A stretch of 64,000 nt of DNA, taken from Fuerstiella marisgermanici. Its GTDB lineage: Bacteria; Planctomycetota; Planctomycetia; Planctomycetales; Planctomycetaceae. Made by a program: the position numbers and the translations under genes. The stretch covers positions 2,852,001 through 2,916,000 of the forward strand of contig NZ_CP017641.1 in assembly GCF_001983935.1 (NCBI RefSeq), written 5' to 3'. Positions 37,936-47,104 of the stretch are shown here, in pieces (the stretch's first letter is position 1; each line of letters starts with the position of its first letter). The notes below the pieces were generated by a model. It was given only the letters and a program-made list of their open reading frames with translations, was not told the origin of the DNA and made no database searches.

Positions 37936-38070
37936 TTACTGAGTCACTCCGGCCGCCTGAATGATGTCGCGAATTCTGGTGGCCGAATAGCCTCGCTCGG
38001 AGAACAGCGTCAGAGCCTGGTTCAACAGGTTCTCACGAGTCAACGCGGCGGAATCGCTGCGAGTTGTCAT
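37936..38070 (-). pseudogene. Truncated TetR-type regulator (HTH only)
   Basis: A 44-residue frame: MTTRSDSAALTRENLLNQAL followed by TLFSERGYSATRIRDIIQAAGVTQ and a stop. This is the helix 1-3 part of a TetR DNA-binding domain (NLLNQALTLFSERGYSATRIRDI pattern; key G27, Y28 and the helix IRDIIQAAGV). The rest of the HTH and the ligand-binding domain are missing, and the break coincides with the palindromic repeat at 37879-37928. Its ATG overlaps the stop of the upstream gene (ATGA, 38067-38070), so it was once the second gene of that operon. Confidence 0.7.
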
Positions 38071-39962
38071 GGCGAGTCGCTCACTTCACTGCGAGGCTGC
38101 CGCATGTCATGGCCAAGATTATCGTAAATTGTGTGGATCAGATCTTCCGTTTTGTTGGCGGTGATCAGAAAGAAACAAAACAACATTTCGTCAGTCGTCT
38201 CGTCGCCCCAGGTCACGCGTCGCGGTGGTGATGATGGATTCGACGGATTGTTGGCAGAGTTATCGAAAACTGCTTCCACCTTCAGAACGGTACCGGCGGG
38301 CAATGAAAACGGCCGTTCGTAGTAATACTCATCCTGCCAGTTGTAATTCCACTCAGCGACATCGATCAGCATTTGGGTTGCTTGCGCCGGCGGCGTCGCC
38401 GTGACCTTCATCGACTTGCCCAGCAAATGCATATGAGGCACAACGCCCACCAGGATGACATCGTTCGGCAGCGTGTACGTTGTGGAACGCGAATACGCTG
38501 CGTCGCCAGCGGGAATGTCCATTTCATAATTCGCCATCCAGATGCTTCCGACCAGCTTTGCTGGCTGTTGAAGCGATTCAGCCACCGGCTTATCGACAAA
38601 GTACAGGCCGATTTCTGACTGGTCCGATTCTTCTTTGCCGGTTGGATGGTAGTGAACCTGAACCACCAGATCGCTGCCCTTCTTCAGGTATCGCCCCATG
38701 TCGTTGGGCAGCCGCCGCGCCGTGTTTCCGACCGACCAGCCGCCGAGTGCTCCGCTGGGAGAAAATCCGGGGCCGCCGAAGTTGCCGTAACCCGGTTCCG
38801 GCGTTGCGTTGTCCAGTTTGCGAGCTTGCCCTTTGTCATCAAGAAATAACACCGCATGATGAACGACACGTTTGTTGCCCGGATGAAACTCAACGGCAGC
38901 AACCAACTTGTCTTCAGGGATGTCGATCGGCAGCACAAAGTTCTGAAGTAAATCAGGACCGTCCGCCGGAACGGTAAACGCCTGCCGCATTCGCACGACC
39001 AGATCCGGTGTTCCCAGTTGCCAACCCTCAGCAAATTGTGGCGAAGGCGGCAGATCGTCCGGGTCGCCTTCCGGACAATCTGCAGCCACCCAATCCTTCA
39101 GCAAAGCTAACTCCTGATCCGAAAGCCAACGCTCGCCAACAAACCTGCGCTGGTGGCTCGGACCGGGAATCCATGGCGGCATGATGCGTCGCTGAGTCAC
39201 CTCGACCAGCATCTCGGCATGAGCCGCAGCTTCCTGATAATTCGTCAGCGCAAACGGAGCCACCTGGCCAGGGCGATGACAGTTCTGGCAACGCGATTGA
39301 ATCAGCGGTGCGATATTGCGTGTGTAAGTTACCTTGCCGGTCTTTGTCGAACCACGACGTTTCGGAAAGTGACAGCCAACAGGTTTCGTTTTTGAAATCT
39401 CCACAGGCAAACGCTGCGACACCGACTGCATGGCGTCGCGAAGGAACTGCTTTTCAACATTCGTTCGGCGGCGACCGATCGATTCATAAGCGTTGTCGAT
39501 GGCTCCGCGATAAGCCAGACGGCCATCGCGGTCGAGCACAAACGCTTCGGGCACATGCGATGGCTTGAGGACATCAGCAAGGAGTCCGGAACTATCGAAG
39601 AGCACAGGAAACTGTGCGGCGAATTCTTCGAAATGCTTTGCAGTAGCCTGTCGCGTGACAAACGGATCAGAAACCACGCCGAACAATTTGACACCCGCCG
39701 GCAGTGAAGTCGCCAGTTCGTTGAGCGTCTTTGTGTGCGAATTCGAGATCGGACAGGTGGTCGAAACGAATACAAAAACGCGAGCCACCTGTTGATCATT
39801 CTGCCCCAGCGCATGCACGTGGCCGTTGAGATCCGCGAGATCAAAGTTGAGCTGCATGCTGGTCTTAGTCAGCGTCGTCGCTTCCGAAGCAGGTTCATCT
39901 GCCACGCCAATTAACGGCAATGCGAAAGCGAAAATAAACGCCAGACAACGTAAACTGTTCAT
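38067..39962 (-). CDS. Redoxin - cytochrome-like - copper monooxygenase-type fusion
   Basis: A 631-residue exported protein (signal peptide MNSLRCLAFIFAFALPLIGV; the start at 39962 is preferred to a TTG at 39980). Residues about 35-180 are a redoxin/AhpC-like domain with one visible active-site cysteine, FVSTTCPISNSH. Residues about 220-310 hold a haem-type motif CQNCH, with MPPWIPG beyond it. The C-terminal half resembles copper type II ascorbate-dependent monooxygenases: candidate copper ligands in RVVHHAVLF, VQVHYHPTG and VPHMHLLGKS. The arrangement recurs in planctomycetes, and the substrate is unknown. Its stop overlaps the truncated TetR gene. Confidence 0.8.
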   Translation of the reverse strand: MNSLRCLAFIFAFALPLIGVADEPASEATTLTKTSMQLNFDLADLNGHVHALGQNDQQVARVFVFVSTTCPISNSHTKTLNELATSLPAGVKLFGVVSDPFVTRQATAKHFEEFAAQFPVLFDSSGLLADVLKPSHVPEAFVLDRDGRLAYRGAIDNAYESIGRRRTNVEKQFLRDAMQSVSQRLPVEISKTKPVGCHFPKRRGSTKTGKVTYTRNIAPLIQSRCQNCHRPGQVAPFALTNYQEAAAHAEMLVEVTQRRIMPPWIPGPSHQRRFVGERWLSDQELALLKDWVAADCPEGDPDDLPPSPQFAEGWQLGTPDLVVRMRQAFTVPADGPDLLQNFVLPIDIPEDKLVAAVEFHPGNKRVVHHAVLFLDDKGQARKLDNATPEPGYGNFGGPGFSPSGALGGWSVGNTARRLPNDMGRYLKKGSDLVVQVHYHPTGKEESDQSEIGLYFVDKPVAESLQQPAKLVGSIWMANYEMDIPAGDAAYSRSTTYTLPNDVILVGVVPHMHLLGKSMKVTATPPAQATQMLIDVAEWNYNWQDEYYYERPFSLPAGTVLKVEAVFDNSANNPSNPSSPPRRVTWGDETTDEMLFCFFLITANKTEDLIHTIYDNLGHDMRQPRSEVSDSP

Positions 39963-40317
39963 CCCGTCGAGCCTAAACAACCATCGAATCGGCCATATCG
40001 CGATGACCTATGACGGTCGTTACACTAGCGCAATGTTCTCGGCAATACAAGACTTTCGAACGTCGCAGGCATCCCGATCCCTTCCAGCCTCTGGTCTGCC
40101 GGAGACGCAAGGCAACTTCACAATGATCAACTTCAGTACCAGAACACCTGCAAGCCGTTATGCTCTCAGCGAGTCGCTCTCGCGTAGAACTGGATGATGC
40201 CGTCAAGCCGCTGACTCTGTTTTCCGTTTCGGTCAACCCGGAATCGTGAGTCAAAATTGCATCAACGCGTGATCGGCTTCCGATGCAGGTCGGGGTTGCT
40301 TCTCGGTTTCTCGTGAA

Positions 40318-40513
40318 GTGCGAAAACACGGCTGGGATAAGCTGCCAAAGTTCTGTCCAGAACGACCGCAGTTTCGTACCCTGCGCCCCCGAAGCCACCA
40401 CAACCTGCTGGTCGACTGGTTTCGCGCCAAAGGAGAATTCAGCAGCGGCTGCGTGGAGGGCCTGAACATAAACGGCACATTCAATGTCCTTCCGCGAAGA
40501 GTTGGTCGATACT
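40318..40513 (+). pseudogene. ISL3-like transposase remnant
   Basis: The plus-strand translation contains HHNLLVDWFRAKGEFSSGCVEGLN, very close to the conserved C-terminal block of ISL3-type transposases (LLNWFRAKxxxSSGxVEGLN), whose final acidic residue belongs to the DDE triad. Similarity fades after GLN, and no transposase sequence remains upstream, so only about 70 codons survive. It ends at the 3' end of the metal ATPase gene. The rest of 39981-40317 shows no gene. Confidence 0.55.
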
Positions 40514-42970
40514 TCAGTCGCTCTCGTACGCCAGCAACCGAAGCGCATTGAAGACGACCAGAACGGTTGAACCTTCGTGAAGCACAACGGCCGGGCCGAG
40601 CTGCAGTCCGAGGACGGTGGCGGGTACGAGGAAGGCGACCATACCGAGGCTGAGCCAGAGATTTTGACGAATGATGCGGCTTGTTTGGCGACTCAGGCCG
40701 ACGACGAACGGAAGGTGATTCAAGTCGTCGGCCATCAGCGCCACGTCGGCGGTTTCCAGTGCGACATCAGAACCGGCTGCCCCCATGGCGATTCCTACGG
40801 TCGCGTTGGCCATGGCAGGAGCGTCGTTGACGCCGTCGCCCACCATCGCGACGCCTACTTCGTTGCTGAGCTTCCTGATTGCCGCCACTTTGTCGTGTGG
40901 CATCAAGTCGCCCCAGGCTTCGTCGAGACCGACTTGTTGGGCAACCGCGCTGGCGACCTGTTGGTTGTCGCCGGAAAGCATGATCATGCGGCGGAGGCCG
41001 AGGTCTCGTAGACGGGCAATCATGCTTTTCGCCGATTCACGCGGCGTGTCCATCAAGCCCAGGACACCGAGATACGTGTCACCACGCCGGACGATCATTG
41101 TCGTGCGACCACTGGTTTTGAGCTTCTCTACAGACTCGCGCAACGCATCCGGCAGCGGTGGGCCTTCGACTTCGTCGAACAGATTTTCTTTGCCGATGTA
41201 AACTGATTGGCCGTCGACGGTGGCTTTGACTCCTCGGCCGGTGATACTGGTGACGTCGTGAGCCACAAAGTTGGAATCACTCTGCAGCCGTTCGTTGCCG
41301 TCGCGTACCACGGCGGTCGCCAATGGATGGTCGCTGAGTTTTTCGACGGCAATCGCCACTTGCAGTAACTCGTCTTCTGCGGCGCCATCTGAGGTGACGA
41401 CGTCGGTCAGGCGCGGCTTGCCTTCGGTTAATGTTCCCGTTTTATCGAACGCAATCGCGCCGACGGTTCCCAGATTTTCCAGCGGCGCGCCACCTTTGAT
41501 CAGCACTCCCCCTCGCGCCGCACGAGCCACACCGCTAAGCACCGCGCTGGGGGTTGAGATCGCCAGAGCACACGGACTGGCCGCGACCAGTACTGCCATG
41601 GCTCGATAGAACGACGTGCCAAACGGTTCGTTGATCACGGTCCACGCAAACAGCAGCAGGACGACGAACACTAGTACGGTCGGAACAAAGTAGCGTTCGA
41701 ACCTGTCGGCGAACCGTTGAGTGGGTGACTTTTGTGTTTCTGCTTCGCTGACCATTTCGATCACGCGAGCCAAAGTCGATTCGCTGGCGAGTTTCGTGAC
41801 CTGAATCTCAAGCGAACTGCTTTGGTTGATCGTGCCCGCGAAGATGCGGAACTGTGGGGCGAGTTGGTCCGGGTTTGAGTTTGCGTGGTTTGGATCGTCG
41901 ACAGGTCGTTTATCGACGGGCATGCTTTCGCCAGTGATCGGAGCCTGATTAACGCTGCCTTGCCCCTTGATGACGAAGCCGTCAGCCGGCATGCGTTCGT
42001 TTGGCTTGACGATCACAACGTCACCGGGATGCAGCTGCTCCACTGGAACTTCTTCGGTGCTGCCGTCACGTCGGACCATCGCGGTTTGTGGCGTGAGCTC
42101 CGCCAACGCTTCGATCGCCCGTTTGGCTCGCCCCATCGCAAAGTGTTCGAGTGCGTGGCCGAGACTGAACAGAAACAGCAGCAACGCTCCTTCCGCCCAT
42201 TTACCCAGGGTAGCGGCACCGACGGCAGCCACCAGCATCAGGAAGTCGATGTCGAATTGGGCGGCGAGAACTCCCTTGAGGGCGTCTCGGAACATGAAGA
42301 TGCCGCCGAATAGATACGCTGCCAGATAAAGGCTCCACGGTACCATAGGCGCGATGTTGGTCAGGACTGACAACAGCCACCCGGTGATCAATAGCACCCC
42401 ACAGAGTCCGGCGTAGATGAGTTCTGTTCGTTCGCCGAACAGTCCGCCGCGTGAATGGTCGTTTGTTTCTGCAGAAGCGTTGGTCTCCGCTTCAGTTGGT
42501 TCCGTGAACGGTCGTTCGTTCTGCGATTCAATGAATCGGACACCAAGTTTTCGGACACCTGCTAGGATGGCTTCTTCATCAGTAGCCAGGCGATCAAACT
42601 CGATGGTGATTGCGCCAGCCGGTGACGCTGCTGCCTCCGTTACGCCATGGATTCGTCGCGCTCGTGATTCGACCATCTGCGATCGCCGCGCGTGCATCGG
42701 TTTCGTTTTGAATAACAAGTGCCCGAACCTCTGTTCAAGTTCGAGTCCGGCTCGGCGGGCGAGTTCTCGAACCTGACCGACCGACAGTTGCTTCGGGTCA
42801 TAGTGAATGCAGATTTCACCAGGGCCGTCACCGCCAGTGTCCGTAAGATGAGCGGCTTCGATTCCAGCGTCAGCACTTAGCAAGTCGCCGAGCCGCGTCA
42901 TGCAGGCATCGCGAGCATACGGCACCGCGGGTAACAATAGCGCAATCTGAATCCGCGTCTTCTCAGGCAT
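40514..42970 (-). CDS. P1B-4-type heavy-metal ATPase
   Basis: An 818-residue metal-exporting ATPase. The N-terminal ~160 residues look like two degenerate metal-binding domains without any CxxC. Eight transmembrane helices are likely, with the intramembrane motif SPC (AASPCALAISTP) instead of CPC, and HEGST in the last helix. Both are marks of the P1B-4 subgroup (Co/Zn/Fe-type transport). Catalytic parts are intact: TGES, DKTGTLT with the phosphorylated Asp, and MVGDGVNDAPA. The metal is not certain from sequence alone. The upstream DNA is a mosaic of gene remnants, so its original operon partner has probably been lost. Confidence 0.9.
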   Translation of the reverse strand: MPEKTRIQIALLLPAVPYARDACMTRLGDLLSADAGIEAAHLTDTGGDGPGEICIHYDPKQLSVGQVRELARRAGLELEQRFGHLLFKTKPMHARRSQMVESRARRIHGVTEAAASPAGAITIEFDRLATDEEAILAGVRKLGVRFIESQNERPFTEPTEAETNASAETNDHSRGGLFGERTELIYAGLCGVLLITGWLLSVLTNIAPMVPWSLYLAAYLFGGIFMFRDALKGVLAAQFDIDFLMLVAAVGAATLGKWAEGALLLFLFSLGHALEHFAMGRAKRAIEALAELTPQTAMVRRDGSTEEVPVEQLHPGDVVIVKPNERMPADGFVIKGQGSVNQAPITGESMPVDKRPVDDPNHANSNPDQLAPQFRIFAGTINQSSSLEIQVTKLASESTLARVIEMVSEAETQKSPTQRFADRFERYFVPTVLVFVVLLLFAWTVINEPFGTSFYRAMAVLVAASPCALAISTPSAVLSGVARAARGGVLIKGGAPLENLGTVGAIAFDKTGTLTEGKPRLTDVVTSDGAAEDELLQVAIAVEKLSDHPLATAVVRDGNERLQSDSNFVAHDVTSITGRGVKATVDGQSVYIGKENLFDEVEGPPLPDALRESVEKLKTSGRTTMIVRRGDTYLGVLGLMDTPRESAKSMIARLRDLGLRRMIMLSGDNQQVASAVAQQVGLDEAWGDLMPHDKVAAIRKLSNEVGVAMVGDGVNDAPAMANATVGIAMGAAGSDVALETADVALMADDLNHLPFVVGLSRQTSRIIRQNLWLSLGMVAFLVPATVLGLQLGPAVVLHEGSTVLVVFNALRLLAYESD

Positions 42971-42984
42971 ATTGATCTTAAGGT

Positions 42985-43164
42985 TTACAGAAATGTGAGC
43001 AAAGACTCGATCATACCAACTTGTTTCGCCTGCATCCTTCCCAACGACGTCTCGATGTCATCGAATGGGTAGCAATGCGTTGTAATCGCGAGTGCCTCGA
43101 AGATGTGTTTTCTAATGAAGTCCAAAACGGCGCCGCAACGATTCCTTTTCGGGATACACTGGAA
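42985..43164 (-). pseudogene. C-terminal remnant resembling a medium-chain dehydrogenase
   Basis: The minus-strand frame ending at 42985 reads NRCGAVLDFIRKHIFEAL, then ITTHCYPFDDIETSLGRMQAKQVGMIESLLTFL, like the tail of a zinc-type alcohol dehydrogenase (LIT-H-YPLDDI-EAL--M---- pattern). It is closed by a stop codon upstream at 43165-43167, with no start and no catalytic part. It ends 14 bases before the metal ATPase start. The identification rests on a short tail and is tentative. Confidence 0.35.
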
Positions 43165-43274
43165 TTACTTTGCCGCTCCTTCGTGGTGCAGGCAAAGTTG
43201 AACCAGATCGTCGATGGAGGAGATTGAATGCGGACGGTCGAGTCCGGTATAGAGCAGGGGGATTGCACGTTAAG

Positions 43275-43826
43275 TCATTTGCCGAACAGGACTTTCGCGA
43301 GGTATGTCTCATCCCAGGCAGCATTGAGTCTTTTGTTTTTGATCCCCACCTTGGCTGTGGATTCGTTTTTCAGAAGACTCAACGCCGTGCGGCGAAGGAT
43401 GCTGAAGTTCATATCTGTGTGGCCTTTGCGGAGTCTCGATTGATCTTCGCTGAACGTGACGTCCAGTTGCCAATGCAAATTGTTCTCAATACCCCAGTGA
43501 CTCCGTACAGCTTCGGCGAAACGATGGCCGGAGACATAACGGCTTAAAATGTAATAGCGGATGCCGATGCACTGCTTGCCGTCACGGACAGTGTTGATGA
43601 TCGCGATTCCAATCGCCTTCAGATTCTTCCAGCGATGTGCGTCCGGAAGATCCTCGGGCGCACGACAGATCAGATAGCTGCGGAAGTCTTCACGACCGTG
43701 TGCGTTCTCTTTCGTTTCAAATCGACGCACCGGACAGCGTGCAAAGTCATCCTCCAAATGGTCTTTGAAGAACGCGACAAGACCTGCGTGCAGCGTGGGC
43801 TGATTAATGTATATGCAGCCGCACAA
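43275..43826 (-). pseudogene. 5'-truncated ISAs1-family transposase
   Basis: A 183-residue frame matching the C-terminal half of ISAs1 transposases: NQPTLHAGLVAFF near the start, RRFETKENAHGREDFRSYLIC, then RSHWGIENNLHWQLDVTFSEDQSR and a normal end (ETYLAKVLFGK). The N-terminal half, including the first catalytic acidic residues, is absent, so it cannot be active. Similarity begins at about 43808. The sequence just upstream belongs to the truncated WD40 gene, so the junction marks a deletion or insertion event. Confidence 0.85.
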
Positions 43827-45184
43827 ATATCATTGCTCCCCAAACGCCCGTGCCCTTCGCTTCTCAGCACTTCGCGAGGCGGGTTGAGTTCCCACGTACG
43901 TACGGTTTCGTCGAGTCCCACACTTACGATCTGATCGCCAGTGGGTGAAACACCTAGTCCAGCGACCCAATGATCGTGTTCAAACTTGTGTAGCTGTGTT
44001 CCCGTGTACGAGTTCCACACCCTGATCACGCCGCGACTGTCGCCCGAGACCAGCTTCTTCCCGTCCGGCATGAACGTAAGGTCTCCGGCGCGTTCAGCGT
44101 GACCAGGAAACCGATCCGAAATCAACTCTCCGGTTGTCAGATCCCATACTGCGATTTGTGATTCCGATCCCACCGACACCAAGAATCTTCCATCGTCGGA
44201 AATTGCGACAGCGCGCGGTGGCGTTCTCGGTACGGGAAACGACCGTTGCAGTTCACCTGTCTTTACATCGAATGCTTCAACCTGCTTACCGTAGTTGTTG
44301 GGAACGTATAGCACGCTGTCATCGGAACTGAAACACAGCCCTTCTCGATAGTAGTTGGCATCGACATTGCCGACTTGACGAATCATCGCCCCGGTTGTGG
44401 CATCCCAGATCACCGCGGGACCGCTTTTTCGCTCGCTGCCGACAGCAAGCAGGCTGCCATCGTTTGAAAACCTCACCACCTGGGCGCGTTTGATTCTTGT
44501 GAGTATCTCAACTTCTTGTTTGGCTGAGTCCCATTTCAAGATCGCCGCACCACCTCTCCCTGCGACTGCGATTCGGTCCCCGCCAGGCGACCAATCGATC
44601 CAGCTAACCTCTCCGTCGATAACCAGCTCGCTGTTCCGCTCTTTACCGGTCTCCAAATTGCGAAATGTTAACATTCCGTGGTATGTGCCGACGGCCAGAA
44701 TATGAGCGTCAGGAGACAACGCAAACTTCACAGAGTGTTCGGTAAACGGTTCCTTCCAGCGCAGTTGCCTTCCGCCGCCATCGTGAGGCATCGTGAACCA
44801 TGCACGACACATTCTGGTTTCGTTGTTAATGTCCAGAGTCAGCATCACGACGTTGCCGGAGCCAGGGACGACACGCACGCACGCCACATGTCCTCGATGG
44901 TCGAAACGACTGACCATCTTCCCGCTAACTGCGTCCCAGATAATTGGCGAGTAGCCCTTGGGGCTGACGACAAAGTGGTGCGTGCCCGGTAGGAAGTCAA
45001 CTTGCTTGTACCAGCCGGGGTGCCGGTATCGCACCGTCCCGCAGCGAACTGCCACTCCTTCAGGCAACGGATCTCCTTGAATATCCACTCTCTTGGGATG
45101 CTCGTCCTGAACCGTCTGAGCAGACACTGAGCTGCCGAGGACAAGCCACACGACAATTGTGAAACGCTGCGAATTCAGGACCAT
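43670..45184 (-). pseudogene. Secreted WD40-repeat protein fused out of frame to an ISAs1 remnant
   Basis: From the ATG at 45184, a signal peptide (RFTIVVWLVLGSSVSAQ) is followed by a planctomycete-type WD40 propeller: LPEGVAVRCGTVRYRHPGWYKQVDFLPGTHHFV marks the opening, and repeats with IWD, VWD and VRTWE endings follow (key tryptophan-aspartate pairs). The last genuine repeat ends near 43860 (DETVRTWELNPPREVL). Beyond that the frame runs into ISAs1 DNA in a different frame (residues ~450-504), so the natural C-terminus is gone. It may still make a nearly complete seven-bladed domain. It is a broken gene by content, possibly functional in part. Confidence 0.75.
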
Positions 45185-45232
45185 GGGGCCGTTCCTGTTG
45201 AGGCACGAGTCGTTCAGGACCGCAATCTGCAA

Positions 45233-45730
45233 TCACCAGTGATTGTAACGCGGGATCAATCGGGAATCAGCTGACTTCAACTTTGCGTCTAATTAGCGGA
45301 GCAAGATCACTGTCGAGGATCGCAAACGTGTCAGCAACGATCAGCGAAATCATATACCAGCGGGGCGACCAGGGCCGATGCACGGCGTCGGCATATGGGA
45401 AGGTCGGCGTGGTGGCGAGAGACTCAGATTGCTGTGCTATCAGACGCGATTTCTGGTTTCTGCTCGGTGATGTCGATCAAAGCAAAAGACTGTCGACGAC
45501 ACCGCGCTGAGGTGTGCAGCTTTATGCACATCGACTGCAGGGATTTGCACGTTTTCGTCAGGCTGCCGAACTGCGAAATTAGCGCATTCAGAAATTTTGC
45601 TTGCCGTGGCCAGGGGTGCCATTCCGGCTATCATGCGTGCTGCGGCTGAATGCCGCAGATAAGCTGGTTCTGATTTTCCAGCCAGTGCCTTAGTGCCTCA
45701 ATTTCACCATTCTTCCGCCCGCCTCGCCTC
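45233..45730. other. Intergenic region before the histidine kinase
   Basis: About 500 bases between divergent genes with no supported coding sequence. A small hairpin, TGCGGC/GCCGCA with loop TGAAT, lies at 45641-45657. The promoter of the two-component pair should be here. I looked for a sigma-54 box and found no convincing one. Confidence 0.4.
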
Positions 45731-47104
45731 ATGTTTGACATTCACGAACAACGTAACGGTCGCTCAATTCGCCTGCTGGCATGGGGGATGGCGGTGCTGA
45801 GTGTGATTTCGATGGCCGTTGTGATCGTCATCAATATCGACGTCGGACGCGAACAGGAGATCGTCGCTGAAATCGTCAAACACCTGCCTGAAAGCGACAT
45901 GGATGACGTTGCTGAGTTGTCCGACGATCTGTGGCTGCACGAATGGCTGGGTGTATTGCTGGTGTTGAATGTGGTTGGCACTGCAATTGCTCTGGCTTTG
46001 GTCGTGCGAGGCTACCTGCAGAGCGAGCAGTCTTTGCGCGACGTCAAAGTTCTGGCCAGCGACATTCTTGCCTGCCTGGACGCTGCCGTGATTACGACGG
46101 ACCGAAGCGGCAATATCACCAGTATTAACGTCGGTGCGAAAAAGATGATTGGCCTGAATGAAGAATCCGTGGGCCAGTCGCTGGCTCAACTTGCCCCCGA
46201 TCACGCACTGCTGCAGGAAGTTTGTGCCGAAGTTAATGCCAACCATCAAACGGTCCGAGATCAGGACTATTGCGTAACCCTTCAGGGACACAAGCAGACT
46301 TTGAGAACCAGTTGTACCATCCTGAGAAATCAACGACAGGACGAAATCGGAACTGTCGTCTACATCCGCGACGTGACTCAAAGAACGTTGCTTGAGGAAC
46401 GAGTGCGGCGCATGGAACGTTATATGGGGCTGGGCACGCTGGCCGCCGGGTTGCAGCATGAGATTAAGAATCCACTGAGTGCTTTGTCGCTGCATATTCA
46501 GCTTCTGCAGGAACGCCTGGACCAGGAAGAACCACAGGAGGACGTCCAGGAAATGCTGGACATCCTTGGAACCGAAGTCACGCGCATTACTCAGGTGCTG
46601 GACGGTTTCCGCAACTATGCGTCGGTGAAAGAACTCGGTCGATCACAGGTCGACGTGATCGGGCTCGTCGAGAAACTTCTGCGGCTGCTGAACCCTCAGG
46701 CTGAATCTCAGGGGATCAGGCTGGTGAAAAATATTACGGAGAATTCGACGGGAACCGTGTTAGCCGATTCTGTTCAACTGGAACAGGTGTTGTTGAATCT
46801 GGCGTTGAACGGAATGGCGGCGATGCCCAAAGGCGGCACGCTGACCTTTGGTGTCGATTCGCTGGAAGATGCGGTCCGAATTCTGGTGACGGACACCGGG
46901 CACGGGATCCCCGAAGACTTTCACGCTCAGCTATTTGACCCTTATTTCACAACCCGCAATGATGGCACCGGCATGGGGCTGGCATTGTGCGACAAGATCA
47001 TTCGCCAGCACGGTGGCAGCATCGATTTTCGAACCGGCGATAAGTTCGAAGGTCAGCCGGGCACCGAATTCACTGTCCTGCTGCCTCGGGAAGTTCACGC
47101 ATGA
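45731..47104 (+). CDS. Membrane sensor histidine kinase (NtrB-like)
   Basis: A 457-residue kinase with two transmembrane helices (about 14-36 and 73-93) enclosing a short acidic periplasmic loop of about 36 residues, too small for a classical ligand domain. A PAS domain follows (about 105-215, LACLDAAVITTDRSGNITSINV), then HisKA with phospho-acceptor His243 in GLQHEIKNPLSAL, and a HATPase_c domain (LVEKLLRLL, VLLNLALNGMAAMP, DTGHGIPE, GTGMGLALC). The layout is NtrB/ZraS-like. Its stop overlaps the start of the sigma-54 response regulator gene (ATGA, 47101-47104), so they form a cognate pair. Confidence 0.93.
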   Translation: MFDIHEQRNGRSIRLLAWGMAVLSVISMAVVIVINIDVGREQEIVAEIVKHLPESDMDDVAELSDDLWLHEWLGVLLVLNVVGTAIALALVVRGYLQSEQSLRDVKVLASDILACLDAAVITTDRSGNITSINVGAKKMIGLNEESVGQSLAQLAPDHALLQEVCAEVNANHQTVRDQDYCVTLQGHKQTLRTSCTILRNQRQDEIGTVVYIRDVTQRTLLEERVRRMERYMGLGTLAAGLQHEIKNPLSALSLHIQLLQERLDQEEPQEDVQEMLDILGTEVTRITQVLDGFRNYASVKELGRSQVDVIGLVEKLLRLLNPQAESQGIRLVKNITENSTGTVLADSVQLEQVLLNLALNGMAAMPKGGTLTFGVDSLEDAVRILVTDTGHGIPEDFHAQLFDPYFTTRNDGTGMGLALCDKIIRQHGGSIDFRTGDKFEGQPGTEFTVLLPREVHA

